DNA of 64,000 nt, from positions 434,001 through 498,000 of the forward strand of contig NZ_BMQW01000001.1 in assembly GCF_014648315.1 (NCBI RefSeq), given 5' to 3'. The DNA is from Shewanella ulleungensis. GTDB taxonomy: Bacteria > Pseudomonadota > Gammaproteobacteria > Enterobacterales > Shewanellaceae. This document shows positions 41,413 to 50,831 of the stretch, in pieces. Positions within the stretch are counted from its first letter, which is position 1, and each line of letters opens with the position of its first letter. The notes beneath the pieces were generated by a model. That model was not told the origin of the DNA, ran no database searches, and was given only the letters and a program-made list of their open reading frames with translations. Both the position numbers and the translations under genes were made by a program.

Positions 41413-43614
41413 ATGCTCAGTGAAATCCAAATCAATACACCAGTTGCTACTTATCTGAGAGAAGCAAGACTCAGTGATCTTCGTCGTATTAATTATATAT
41501 TTGGTGCGAACGGAACAGGCAAGACCACAATCAGTCGTGTCATTGCTCAAGTTGAAGGGCATAAGCATTGCCCATTAACATGGCAAGGTGGGGTAGAACT
41601 AAAATGCATGGTATATAACCGAGATTTCGTTGAACAGAATTTTAACCAAGACAACCCCCTTCAAGGCGTTTTTACCTTGGGTGAGAATCAAGTGGAAGCT
41701 GAGCGTGAGATCGCAGACCTGCAACCCGAAATAGAAAAAGTGAATGGTCAAATATCAAGCCTTAAAAATCAATTGAATGGTGAGGGTGGTCAATACGGTA
41801 AGTGCAAAGAGTTGATAGACCTTAAACCAGTGCTTAGGGATAAATGCTGGAAGCAAAAACAATTGCATGATGAATATTTTCAGGAAGCTTTTGCTGGTGC
41901 CAGAAATAATGCTGAACGATTCAAAGACAAGGTTTTGGCTGAACAAGAATCGAACACGGCTGAATTGTATTCGTTGGATACACTAAAAGTAAGAGCTGAA
42001 ACGGTTTTTTCAAACAATATTGAGCGAACTACGCAACTGGAACAAATCTCAGCCGATTCTCTTGTAGCTATGGAGGGAGATGCTTTACTGCAAAAAGTGA
42101 TCGTTGGTAATCAGGATGTTGATATAGCAGCTCTCATTGAACGCTTGGGAAATAGTGATTGGGTAAAACAAGGGCGTCAATATCATGGACAACAGCCGGA
42201 TATATGCCCCTTCTGTCAGCAATCTACGGATAAGGAATTTGCAGATAACCTAGCGGCATTTTTTAGCGAAGCCTACGACAAAGATATAGAATCGTTGAAG
42301 TTGTTACAGTCAAGCTATCAGACCGCAAGTGACAAACTACTCGTCATTATCCAGAACAGTGTGATGATTAATAACCAATTTTTGGAAAGTGGGTTATTCA
42401 ACGCGGAAGTACAGGTGCTTACTGAAAGGTTAAAAAGTAACCGATTCAAGTTAGATAAAAAGATTGATGAACCTAGCAAAAAAATTGAATTGGAGTCAAT
42501 TGAGCCGTTGTTAAAACAGTTAAATAGCTTAGTGATTTCAGCCAATGACGCAACTAAAGAACACAACCAAACTGTGGAAAATATAGCCGCGGAGAAACGA
42601 AATTTGATTGCTCAGGTTTGGTGCTATGTACTGAATGAGTTAGCTGATGATTTACAAGAATATGAACAGAAAAAATCTAACCTAACGCGAGTTATCGAAG
42701 GTATGCAGCAGAGTCTTGTTGATAAAAATAACCAGCTTCGTAGATTCACGGAACAGGTCAAGGAACTTGAAAAAAAGACCACATCTATTCAACCAACTAT
42801 TACAGCTATCAATGATCTATTAAAGAAATTCGGGTTTAACTCCTTCACTATAGGTGAAGCTAATGAAGGCCGCCATTATAAGATTATCCGCGAAAATGGA
42901 GATGATGCCAGCAAATCACTGAGTGAAGGCGAAAAAACGTTTATCACCTTTTTGTACTTTTACTATCTCATCAAAGGAGCCCAGACACCTTCTGGTATAA
43001 CTATGAATCGGGTAGTTGTGTTTGACGACCCGATATCGTCGTTAGATAGTGATATTCTCTACATCGTTAGTAGCTTGATTAGGGGCGTTATGGAAGAGAC
43101 AAGAAGCCAGAGTTCACAGATCAAGCAGGTATTTATGCTGACTCATAATGTCTATTTTCATAAAGAGATCAGCTTTAACAGAAAAAGACCTGCTGATGGC
43201 GCACTTAACGAAGAGAGTTTTTGGTTGGTAAAGAAGCTAGAATATGGATCAGCTGTTGAACGATGTGAGACTAACCCAATTCGATCTGCCTATGAACTGC
43301 TGTGGGAGGATGTGAAGTCAGAAAATATTACCAGCGTCAGCCTGCAAAATACATTACGCCGCATATTGGAAAACTACTTCACAATGTGGGGCGGTATGGG
43401 AAAAGATGAAATTTGTGCACTCTTTGACGGGCGTGATAAGTTGATTTGTCAGTCTCTGTTTTCATGGGTCAATGATGGATCTCATTCTATTCATGACGAC
43501 CTTTATGTCAATCATGGTGAGCGAAGCAATAAGGCATATCTTCGCGTTTTTCAAAGCATATTCAACAAAGCAGAACAAGCAGGTCACTACAACATGATGA
43601 TGGGGATAAGGTGA
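41413..43614 (+). CDS. AAA_13 ABC-type ATPase, PrrC/RloC anticodon-nuclease-like
   Basis: This 733-residue protein starts at ATG 41413 with AAGGA seven bases upstream. The ATPase is split. Walker A GANGTGKTT is near residue 37. Long coiled coils follow, interrupted by CPFCQQ, a zinc-hook-like CxxC near 265. Then come the ABC signature KSLSEGEKTF, Walker B VVVFDDPISSLDSD and the H-loop LTHNVYFHKE. The C-terminus has RRILENY and, 38 residues after the Glu, NDGSHS. This Arg-x3-Glu plus His pattern fits the nuclease triad of PrrC/RloC, which cleave tRNA anticodon loops in phage defence. Family membership is strong; nuclease activity is inferred. Confidence 0.8.
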   Translation: MLSEIQINTPVATYLREARLSDLRRINYIFGANGTGKTTISRVIAQVEGHKHCPLTWQGGVELKCMVYNRDFVEQNFNQDNPLQGVFTLGENQVEAEREIADLQPEIEKVNGQISSLKNQLNGEGGQYGKCKELIDLKPVLRDKCWKQKQLHDEYFQEAFAGARNNAERFKDKVLAEQESNTAELYSLDTLKVRAETVFSNNIERTTQLEQISADSLVAMEGDALLQKVIVGNQDVDIAALIERLGNSDWVKQGRQYHGQQPDICPFCQQSTDKEFADNLAAFFSEAYDKDIESLKLLQSSYQTASDKLLVIIQNSVMINNQFLESGLFNAEVQVLTERLKSNRFKLDKKIDEPSKKIELESIEPLLKQLNSLVISANDATKEHNQTVENIAAEKRNLIAQVWCYVLNELADDLQEYEQKKSNLTRVIEGMQQSLVDKNNQLRRFTEQVKELEKKTTSIQPTITAINDLLKKFGFNSFTIGEANEGRHYKIIRENGDDASKSLSEGEKTFITFLYFYYLIKGAQTPSGITMNRVVVFDDPISSLDSDILYIVSSLIRGVMEETRSQSSQIKQVFMLTHNVYFHKEISFNRKRPADGALNEESFWLVKKLEYGSAVERCETNPIRSAYELLWEDVKSENITSVSLQNTLRRILENYFTMWGGMGKDEICALFDGRDKLICQSLFSWVNDGSHSIHDDLYVNHGERSNKAYLRVFQSIFNKAEQAGHYNMMMGIR

Positions 43615-43873
43615 TGTTTAATTGCTGCTCAAATGAAACCGTCCAACACCGAGCTAGTTGAATTGACTAGTAAATAAGATTTGTTCCTTTTGCGTTAGCA
43701 AAAGTAAATTAGGCAACTCTCACTGCGAGAGTTCTCGACAGGTTTGATCTTAAAAAAACAATGGTTTATGTGTTTTTTTGCGATGAGTAGATGCATGAAA
43801 AATCCCAAAGTAGTGGGGTATTCCCCCACTTTTGGCTCTAATGAATTGTTAAGTTTCGTCTAGAAGGATGAGT

Positions 43874-44104
43874 ATGATTCGAGTAAAAAAACCTCAAAAT
43901 TTGTCTCTTATAAATGCATTAAATTTCTGTAATCGTTTATGGGATTTAGATCACTCCGATGAATACGAATTTGATTTTGTTAATCTTGGGTTAGTAGAAC
44001 CATTTACAATGGCATATGTAGCTAATGAATTAAAACGATTTAGGGAGACCAAACCTGAAAGTAAGTTTAAGGCTTTAAATCATCAAAATAAATCATTCGT
44101 ATAG
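43874..44104 (+). CDS. STAS-like domain protein, probably truncated
   Basis: ATG 43874 is chosen with AAGGA five bases upstream; 76 residues. ALNFCNRLWDLDHSDEYEFDFVNLGLVEPFTMAYVANELKRFRE resembles the N-terminal STAS-like domain of a larger family paired with an ATP-binding domain. The frame ends at TAG soon after NHQNKSF, where such proteins normally continue. No ATPase follows. It may be a decayed gene or a stand-alone small protein. Confidence 0.45.
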   Translation: MIRVKKPQNLSLINALNFCNRLWDLDHSDEYEFDFVNLGLVEPFTMAYVANELKRFRETKPESKFKALNHQNKSFV

Positions 44105-44425
44105 ACACAAGTAAAATATATTCGTATAGCGAAATGCTTACCCAATATCGAGACGAAGGTTATCAGGCCGCTAAGAGGTTTTCAGGTAAAGATGCAATTG
44201 AACCATCTATAGCATCCACTATGCTAGCTAGGGACTTCAAAGAAAATTAGCACATATGAGCTTTTTTCAGGTCAATAGGCAATAGCATTTTTTGCTGCGT
44301 CAGTACCTAATTATCTCGCACACCAAAGCCGTCTACTTCGTTTCCCCCTATCTAAAGTTATTCGAAGATGACGAATTAGACTGAACACTTACAAACCTAT
44401 AAGCAACGAGTTGCTTTAAAAAAAG

Positions 44426-45295
44426 ATGAGAAAGCCTAATATGAACTCTACTAAAGACACTTATATCACGCTCGCAACATTTTTGGCCTTCGTTATTGCT
44501 TTCTACTTCCTAGGGTTTTGGCTGATATTTAGAATGGGACAAGCAACGCCCCTTATGTTGTCAGTAGGCGCTGCTACGATTTTAACTTGTTTAGTTAGAA
44601 AGAAGAGCTTATCTGAACTAGGTTGGAAATGGGGAAGTTGGAAAGTGCAATGGAAAAGCTATCTGATACCTTTTGCTATTGCGTCAGTGGCTTATTTACT
44701 TATTTGGTCTTTTGGGGGCGGTGACTTATACAACAGTGAATTCTTAGCGGACAAAAAGCAAAGCTATAACTTAAGCGAATGGAATGATTTAAGTATATTT
44801 CTTTTTCATTTGTTTTTAGTCGCGTGTATCAGCTTCATAATGTCAATTCCGTCTATTTTAGGAGAAGAAATTGGATGGAGAGGGCTATTAGTTCCTGAGC
44901 TTTCTAAAATCACATCATTTACTGGGGTCGTGTTAGTGAGTGGCATACTCTGGTCTGCGTTTCATTGGCCGTTGATCTTTTTAGGATTGTATGGGAATAG
45001 CGATACATCGATTTACTATCAACTATTTTTCTTTACGTTATTCATTACTTCGACCGGAACTATCATGGCTTATATCCGGTTAAAAACAGACAGTGTCTGG
45101 ACAGCCGTTATGTACCATGGGGCTTCTAATATATTTATTCAAAAAGTATTTACGCCTATTACCATTACAAACGAAAACTCAAGTTATTACATTGATGAAT
45201 TCGGAGCGGTATTAGCGTTGGTAGCCACAGTTGTCGCGTTTGCCTATTGGAGGAAAGGTGTAAAGGAGTTTTCTTCATTAGCCCAAAAAACCTAA
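44426..45295 (+). CDS. CPBP-family intramembrane metalloprotease (Abi type)
   Basis: ATG 44426 or 44441; about 285 residues. Eight or so membrane helices. The three CPBP motifs are present: EEIGWRG (the EExxxR motif), SAFHWPL (FxxxH) and YHGASN (HxxxN). These form the glutamate-type active site of Rce1-like enzymes. In bacteria the family includes bacteriocin-immunity and prenyl-protease-like members. It follows the truncated STAS-like gene. The substrate is unknown. Confidence 0.88.
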   Translation: MRKPNMNSTKDTYITLATFLAFVIAFYFLGFWLIFRMGQATPLMLSVGAATILTCLVRKKSLSELGWKWGSWKVQWKSYLIPFAIASVAYLLIWSFGGGDLYNSEFLADKKQSYNLSEWNDLSIFLFHLFLVACISFIMSIPSILGEEIGWRGLLVPELSKITSFTGVVLVSGILWSAFHWPLIFLGLYGNSDTSIYYQLFFFTLFITSTGTIMAYIRLKTDSVWTAVMYHGASNIFIQKVFTPITITNENSSYYIDEFGAVLALVATVVAFAYWRKGVKEFSSLAQKT

Positions 45296-45327
45296 AACCC
45301 TGTTGAGGGATATAAGCAGCAAAAGCA

Positions 45328-45600
45328 TCAATTAAATAAACTCAAAATATTATTCGGTTTTTTCTTTAAACTCCAGTTATATTCAATAATACACGAGCCA
45401 CAACAGGGTTTACGGGTAATACAGGTGTAACGGCCGTGCAGAATTAGCCAATGGTGCACATCCACTTTAAATTCCGCTGGGACGACTTTTAATAGTTTTT
45501 GTTCAACCTGATCGACATTCTTACCCATTGCGAACTTGGTACGGTTAGATACCCGATAAATATGGGTGTCCACCGCAATGGAAGGCCAGCCAAAGGATAA
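45328..45600 (-). pseudogene. nth: Endonuclease III, C-terminal remnant
   Basis: SFGWPSIAVDTHIYRVSNRTKFAMGKN, VPAEFKVDVHHWLILHGRYTC and RKPCCGSCIIE match the C-terminal third of Nth, including the catalytic Asp in VDTH. Of the four iron-sulfur Cys, three are kept, but the fourth position reads EYNW in place of DLC. The 5' part is absent. It is a dead duplicate fragment; an intact nth must lie elsewhere if the cell has one. Confidence 0.85.
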
Positions 45601-45688
45601 TAAAACTAGATGTAAGCGCGTTAACTCATAAACATTCTAAATCAACACAAAAATAACGATGACAGATTGTGACCTCCTGTGACAAGAT

Positions 45689-45713
45689 AACCTGATAAAA
45701 TGTCAGGTTTCTT
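45689..45713 (+). terminator. Terminator-like hairpin
   Basis: AACCTGA (45689-45695) pairs with TCAGGTT (45703-45709), followed by TCTTT. The 7-bp stem and short T-tract make it a weak candidate. It lies between the nth fragment and the membrane protein gene. Confidence 0.4.
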
Positions 45714-45819
45714 TGACATTGCCACTGAGTAAATGTAAGGTATGCTTGATACAATGTAGTTTGGTCATGGCACTCGAAAATCCAGTTGAATTTAATTTAA
45801 AGTTAAATAGAGAATTAAT

Positions 45820-46227
45820 ATGAGTAATGTATTGGAGAAAAATGAAAAGAAATTCACAGTAAAATTTCTTTTATGTATAGCAATGTTTTTAGGTGTTCTT
45901 GCTCTATCTGTAGTGTTAAATGAAAATAATGATCTATCTACAATTAGCAAAGGGCTTCTCGCCATGTTGCCTGTGGTTCCTATCATTTTTTTATTATATG
46001 TAGTGGTAAACCAATATCGGTCGTTTGATGAATATATTCAAAGAGTGATGGGAGAGAGTTTACTTTGGGCAGTAGGAGTCGTTGGGTGTATAGCTATGGC
46101 TTACGGTTTATTAGGTGAAATGGTTGATGTCCCAACCCTTAACCCGGCCTTTATGTTGCCAGCCATCGCAGTAGTCTTTGGTATAGCGCAATATATCCAA
46201 CTGAAAGGTGAAACCTATGAAGAGTAG
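45820..46227 (+). CDS. Small four-helix membrane protein
   Basis: This 135-residue protein has four membrane segments (FLLCIAMFLGVLALSVVL, LLAMLPVVPIIFLLYVVV, LLWAVGVVGCIAMAYGLL and FMLPAIAVVFGIAQYI). A conserved-looking YRSFDEYIQRVMGESLLWA loop sits between helices 2 and 3. The XRE regulator gene overlaps its end by 11 bases, so they are translationally coupled. Membrane protein-XRE pairs of this kind are common in proteobacteria; their role is poorly known. Confidence 0.7.
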   Translation: MSNVLEKNEKKFTVKFLLCIAMFLGVLALSVVLNENNDLSTISKGLLAMLPVVPIIFLLYVVVNQYRSFDEYIQRVMGESLLWAVGVVGCIAMAYGLLGEMVDVPTLNPAFMLPAIAVVFGIAQYIQLKGETYEE

Positions 46228-46414
46228 GTTAAGGGTTCTCCGAGCAGAGAATGGTTGGTCTCAAGCGACTTTAGCTGAAAAGTTAGAAGTATCTCGACAA
46301 GCGGTTAACGCAATAGAAACAGGTAAGCATGATCCTTCGTTAACCCTTGCCTTTTCAATTGCTGAAGTTTTTGGAAAAAGAATTGAAGAAATTTTTTTCC
46401 CTAACGAGCTGTAA
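46217..46414 (+). CDS. XRE-family regulator, 65 aa
   Basis: ATG 46217 is chosen over an in-frame GTG at 46208. The Cro/C1 helix-turn-helix reads LRVLRAENGWSQATLAEKLEVSRQAVNAIETGKHDPSLTLAFSIAEVFG, ending IEEIFFPNEL, a typical YozG-type compact regulator. It is coupled to the membrane protein upstream and probably controls that operon. Confidence 0.9.
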   Translation: MKSRLRVLRAENGWSQATLAEKLEVSRQAVNAIETGKHDPSLTLAFSIAEVFGKRIEEIFFPNEL

Positions 46415-46443
46415 ATTAAATTTTATTATCTGTACAGAGTTTT

Positions 46444-46467
46444 TCGCTTAGTTTTTCCACTAAGCGA
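46444..46467. terminator. Hairpin after the XRE gene
   Basis: TCGCTTAGT (46444-46452) and ACTAAGCGA (46459-46467) form a perfect 9-bp stem with a 6-base loop, 30 bases after the XRE stop. T-rich sequence follows but no continuous T-run. It probably ends the membrane protein-XRE operon. Confidence 0.5.
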
Positions 46468-46696
46468 CGTGTTATTCTGTTTGTAGTGGATTACTTAAAC
46501 TGGCCACTTGCTTGTAGGTGATACTCGTACTTTGTCATAGCTGAGGTTATCCGAAATATGGAAACTTTAAGAATTTCGTAACTCGTTTTTGTCCAGAAAT
46601 AAGTTAGAACATCTAAGTCAGTGGTCAGTATTTATTGACCACGACAGTAATATATAAAATTGTTAGTTAGTCGAACATTGAGGTATCCTAAAACTC

Positions 46697-49270
46697 TTAG
46701 TTGTAACCATTAAACCATTGTAGAAATTCTGTTGCGTAAAGAGGTTTAGAATACAAGTATCCTTGAGCTTCATCACATTGATTTGCTGATAAAATACTCG
46801 CCGAAGCACAGTCTTCAACACCTTCTGCAATGGCTTTGAGGTTAAAGCTATGTGCTAGGGCGATTATTGATTGGACTATTGCTTTATCATTAGGATTATT
46901 TGCTATGCCTTTAACAAAAGATTGATCTATTTTTAGTTTATCAACAGCGAAGCGTTTCAAGTAGGCCATATTTGAGTAGCCTGTTCCAAAATCATCTATT
47001 GAGAACTTGATTCCCAGAGTTTTGAGTTGAGCCATGATTTTCATTACTCGCTCGGAGTCTTGTAGTAACATCGATTCGGTGAGTTCTAGTTCTAGTTCAT
47101 GGGCGGGTAAACCAGAGGATTCCAAAGCTTGGCGAACTTCAGCTACAAGATCTCCTTGTCTAAATTGAACTGCAGAACAATTCACTGCTACAACTAGGTT
47201 AGCTACTCCTTGTTGCTTCCATTGCATAGCTTGTTTACATACTTCCTGTAACAGCCAATTACTGATGGGAATGATCATGCCATTCGACTCAGCCGCTGGA
47301 ATAAACTCTGCCGGTGAGATTAATCCTTCTTTTGGATGGTTCCAGCGTAATAAAGCTTCTACTCCTATTAGTTTACCAGTCTTCAAATCTAATTGTGGTT
47401 GATATTGAATAAAAAGCTGATTTTTACTTATAGCTTCTCGCAACTCAGTTTGGATCATCAATAATCTTAACCCCTGTTTCCCCATGCTGTTATGATAGAA
47501 TCGATAAGTATTTCGGCCATCTTCTTTAGCTTTATATAACGCCATATCAGAAGCTTTTAGCAAGGATTCAAAATCTGTACCATGTTGTATATATGTAGAT
47601 ATTCCAATCGAAGATGTTACTGAAATCTGCTGGCTTTCAAGTTGTATAGGTTGTTGGATTTCAGCTATCATGTCAGATAGTAGTCTTTTTAACTGCTTAT
47701 GACTGCAACTAACGAGCATTAGATATTCATCACCACCTAAACGTGAGAGAATACAACTTTTAGTTTTAAATGATAATAATCTCTTTGCTATAACATGTAG
47801 AACAGAATCTCCAGCATAATGTCCTAATGAATCATTAATCGTTTTGAAATGGTCTAAATCTAAATATAGTAAAAAAACATTTTCTCCCTTTTTATCTGCA
47901 ATTAACTGATCAAAGTTATCTCTCAATAACCAGCGATTTGGGAGCCCGGTTAAAGCATCATGATAAGCCATGTAACGAATTTGCTTTTCCTGATATTTCC
48001 GTTCGGAAATATCTTGCAAGGTAACAACCGCTCCAATTAGTTTTTTATTTTTAACATTGGGGTAAGCCCTAATTTCTACAGGTGTTTTTTTATTTAAAGT
48101 ATCTGTAATGAAATTATCTTCACAATGAAAGTTTAAATTTTTACGAATATGGCATAGTAACTTACTTAGTATATCGGTTTGGGAACCATTCACGTCAATA
48201 AAATGGATGTTCAAAGGATTGGATGTAAGATCTATATTATTGTCACAACCTAATAATTGGGCACAGCTTTTATTATGAAAGGTACATTCACCCCTTAAAT
48301 TAACACCAAAAATAGGGTGTCCAACAGAGTTGAGTAATAATCTGATATATTCTTCTTTTGATTCATATGCTTCTGTTGAGCATTTTCCATCATAGAATAA
48401 GTTGCTTAATCTATGTATAAGGATAAAAATAATACAAATGAAAAAACACAAAACACCCGTTAATTGTGAATTTAAATACCATTCAGCCATGAGATCTTTA
48501 GTGGCAAAACCAGTCACTAACACAAGAGGATATAGACCCACTCTTTTATATCCATATAGCCGTGATTCCCTATTTTCTTCAGAGAACATAAATTGCACTC
48601 CTTCATTAGACCCTTCTTCTAACTGTTTATCTATAACGTCTGGTTCAAAGTATGATGGTAAAGTGCTCAGTTGTGGTTGTTGTACGATCATTGCCGATGG
48701 ATTAATAAGTCTTAAAGCAAGAACGCCAGCGTTACCTAGTTCCACCTCAGAAAACAGTATTTGAATAGTCTTCAATGATACAGATGTAGAAATCCAACCT
48801 TTATGCTCACTTTTTGAATTGAACAATGGAACAGCTAGTACTAGTATATTATCTTTAGTACTTTTAAAGATAATTTCGTTTAGTCTCATCTTGTCAACCG
48901 ACTTGGCAATTAATGGAGCATCATATTTATCTATTATCTTGATTCTTGAAAGTTTATCGAAATGTTTTTTCAAATCCTCAATGTTTTTTTCGATGTTTTC
49001 TTTTTCTTTTGGTAAATCATCTATCAGATAAGGGTCAATCATTAGAGATAGAGTGTTTAATTGATTTTGTATTGGCTTCAATAGTTCATAATTTAATCTT
49101 GATTCTAAAGTTAAATTAATGCTTTGCAAATTAGTGCTTGCCTGTTGATATTTTTGGATGTATGTAATGGCTATGTAAATGCTGAATAAGAGAGTTACGC
49201 TAAAACATAAGATTATATCTACTATTACTGGATTAAGTTTTAAATTTACAAGATAACTTTTCACTTTCAT
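46697..49270 (-). CDS. Membrane sensor with CACHE, PAS, GGDEF and EAL domains
   Basis: This 857-residue c-di-GMP enzyme has an N-terminal membrane helix (about 15-34), a periplasmic double-CACHE-like region to about 275, and a second helix (GVLCFFICIIFILIH). PAS follows (LLLNSVGHPIFGVNLRGECTF) with a PAC tail (VTLQDISERKYQE). The GGDEF domain has LSRLGGDEYLML, an intact GGDEY active site. The EAL domain has GVEALLRWNHP, the DDFGTGYSN loop and KIDQSFV. Both halves look catalytically competent, so it may make and degrade c-di-GMP depending on its ligand. It appears to be monocistronic. Confidence 0.92.
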   Translation of the reverse strand: MKVKSYLVNLKLNPVIVDIILCFSVTLLFSIYIAITYIQKYQQASTNLQSINLTLESRLNYELLKPIQNQLNTLSLMIDPYLIDDLPKEKENIEKNIEDLKKHFDKLSRIKIIDKYDAPLIAKSVDKMRLNEIIFKSTKDNILVLAVPLFNSKSEHKGWISTSVSLKTIQILFSEVELGNAGVLALRLINPSAMIVQQPQLSTLPSYFEPDVIDKQLEEGSNEGVQFMFSEENRESRLYGYKRVGLYPLVLVTGFATKDLMAEWYLNSQLTGVLCFFICIIFILIHRLSNLFYDGKCSTEAYESKEEYIRLLLNSVGHPIFGVNLRGECTFHNKSCAQLLGCDNNIDLTSNPLNIHFIDVNGSQTDILSKLLCHIRKNLNFHCEDNFITDTLNKKTPVEIRAYPNVKNKKLIGAVVTLQDISERKYQEKQIRYMAYHDALTGLPNRWLLRDNFDQLIADKKGENVFLLYLDLDHFKTINDSLGHYAGDSVLHVIAKRLLSFKTKSCILSRLGGDEYLMLVSCSHKQLKRLLSDMIAEIQQPIQLESQQISVTSSIGISTYIQHGTDFESLLKASDMALYKAKEDGRNTYRFYHNSMGKQGLRLLMIQTELREAISKNQLFIQYQPQLDLKTGKLIGVEALLRWNHPKEGLISPAEFIPAAESNGMIIPISNWLLQEVCKQAMQWKQQGVANLVVAVNCSAVQFRQGDLVAEVRQALESSGLPAHELELELTESMLLQDSERVMKIMAQLKTLGIKFSIDDFGTGYSNMAYLKRFAVDKLKIDQSFVKGIANNPNDKAIVQSIIALAHSFNLKAIAEGVEDCASASILSANQCDEAQGYLYSKPLYATEFLQWFNGYN

Positions 49271-49463
49271 TTTTTTATCCTTCGGTTTTAATTCGGTTTC
49301 AATCGGTAATGTATCCAGTTGACTTTATTTTTTATTATTATTGAGAACTGTCTCCATACAAAATTCTTAGTCAGGTTTTCTTGATTAACTGTATTTGATT
49401 TTTGTTTTAATTTTCAGGTTGTTATTAGTTACTTTCTATATTTCTTACTCATTTTTTTCATTC

Positions 49464-49670
49464 TCATAGCCAAAATGCTGGTTCGTTTCTTTCTTTACAC
49501 TTTATTTCTTGTCTAAAATACTCGTGGGGAATAGGTTCCATAATGTGTAAGGCTTTTCCGATTTTTAATGCAACACAAACTGCTAAAGCCTGGACTAATA
49601 AAATACTTGCAAGTAAAGCCAGTCCAGAAGATATAACTGAAGCTAATAAATACATTATGTCTAGTATCAT
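49464..49670 (-). CDS. Small membrane protein, 68 aa
   Basis: The first 35 residues are strongly hydrophobic (MYLLASVISSGLALLASILLVQALAVCVAL) and form one or two membrane segments. A short polar tail has a Cys and several Glu/Lys residues. I do not recognise it. The coding case is moderate: it has no strong ribosome site, but its hydrophobic pattern is not what a random AT-rich frame usually gives. Confidence 0.4.
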   Translation of the reverse strand: MILDIMYLLASVISSGLALLASILLVQALAVCVALKIGKALHIMEPIPHEYFRQEIKCKERNEPAFWL

Positions 49671-49693
49671 AATTAATAATATTGTCTAGTTAG

Positions 49694-49721
49694 AATTACT
49701 AATTACTAATTACTAATTACT
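49694..49721. repeat. Four tandem copies of AATTACT
   Basis: The heptamer AATTACT is repeated four times without error in the intergenic region upstream of the small membrane protein gene. Such a run could vary in length by slippage and alter promoter spacing. Confidence 0.85.
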
Positions 49722-49971
49722 AATCGTCTTTTTTGATTGTTTTTCAGATAACTTAGAAGTGCCTTCTAAACTTAGAACCAAAAATCAGATAATGTGATTA
49801 TACTTTTTCCTTAATAGCGAGTTACTTTTAAATAAATTATTCAGCTAATACAAGATACAATATTGCCCCCAAATGTTCTTTTCTAGATCATACTATTAAA
49901 TAATTTTTGAGTATAACCCACCTAATACTTAACTTGAAACCCGCAAGTTCACGTTAGATAACAATGGTATT

Positions 49972-50331
49972 CTAGGTTACTTTATCGAGCGCATTAATAA
50001 TAATGGATAAGCAAAATGGCTTACTTATAAACTCTATTGCTCCCATGTTTAACGCCTTATTTTTAAGACAATCTTCATAAAATGCAGATAATAAAATAAC
50101 GGGTACAGCAGGTTTACGCTGCTGTAGTATCGAAAGAAGCTCAAATCCATTAATTCCAGGCATTTGTACATCGGAAATAACACAGAACACTTCATCCAAT
50201 TGGTCTGAATTAAGTAGTTTTTCCGCGCTATAAAAAATTCCGACCTTGAATCCTAAAGAACGAATACAACTATCTAATGCATTTCTAACAGCATCGTCGT
50301 CGTCAAGTATAAAGATTAGTTGTGATTTCAT
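49972..50331 (-). CDS. Single-domain response regulator
   Basis: This 119-residue protein is only a receiver domain: acidic pocket ILDDDD, phosphoacceptor Asp in CVISDVQMPG, the Ser in ILLSA and the Lys in ISKPF. It has no output domain. It is of the FixJ-receiver type. It sits downstream of the histidine kinase at 50828 and of a decayed FixJ-like gene, so it may accept phosphate from that kinase or act as a sink. Confidence 0.88.
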   Translation of the reverse strand: MKSQLIFILDDDDAVRNALDSCIRSLGFKVGIFYSAEKLLNSDQLDEVFCVISDVQMPGINGFELLSILQQRKPAVPVILLSAFYEDCLKNKALNMGAIEFISKPFCLSIIINALDKVT

Positions 50332-50385
50332 TCTATAACCCCACTAACATCATAGTTAGCTAATTTATTATCATAGTTACTTTAC

Positions 50386-50831
50386 TCATGATATTACTAA
50401 ATTGAAATTAGCTATTATTAAACAGTAAATAATATGGTTTTGATCTTTTCTTAATGCTGCGACTATAGCTTTGAATATATTTTTTTCTCTAATCGTTTTT
50501 GCTAGGGAATCTATAAAGCCATATTTTATTGCTTTAACATACATTGGAATTTCTCTGTAAACAGTAATAAAAAAATCAGTATTGTAATACCTTGTTCCAG
50601 ATATTGATGATGAAACTCAAGATCATTAATAAACTGTAAAATTACATCTAATTCTAGACAACTTGCATAACTAGGCATTTGATATTGCTGACACTTATCA
50701 GTGTAGGAAAATACATCAGAGTTCAACCCACCTGTTCGTAACAGACTACTTAATGATGAACATATTTGAGGTACATTGTTTAATACATACACAATTGATG
50801 ATATAGACCTCTGGCCAATGATAATGTTCAT
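50386..50831 (-). pseudogene. Decayed FixJ-type response regulator
   Basis: The gene starts ATGA-overlapping the histidine kinase stop. SSIVYVLNNVPQICSSLSSLLRTGGL aligns with a FixJ receiver, but the acidic pair has become NN. After EQGITI the frame breaks in an A7/T7 run near 50569-50576. The other frame continues as REIPMYVKAIKYGFIDSLAKTIREKNIFKAIVAALRK, the rest of the receiver, with the Lys-Pro site altered. No LuxR-type output domain follows. The kinase has thus lost its cognate regulator. Confidence 0.8.

Noticed and set aside
44134..44250. 38-codon open frame (MLTQYRDEGYQAAKRF) after the STAS-like gene
   Set aside because: Too short, with no ribosome site and no family I recognise; it may be decay of the longer STAS-like gene.
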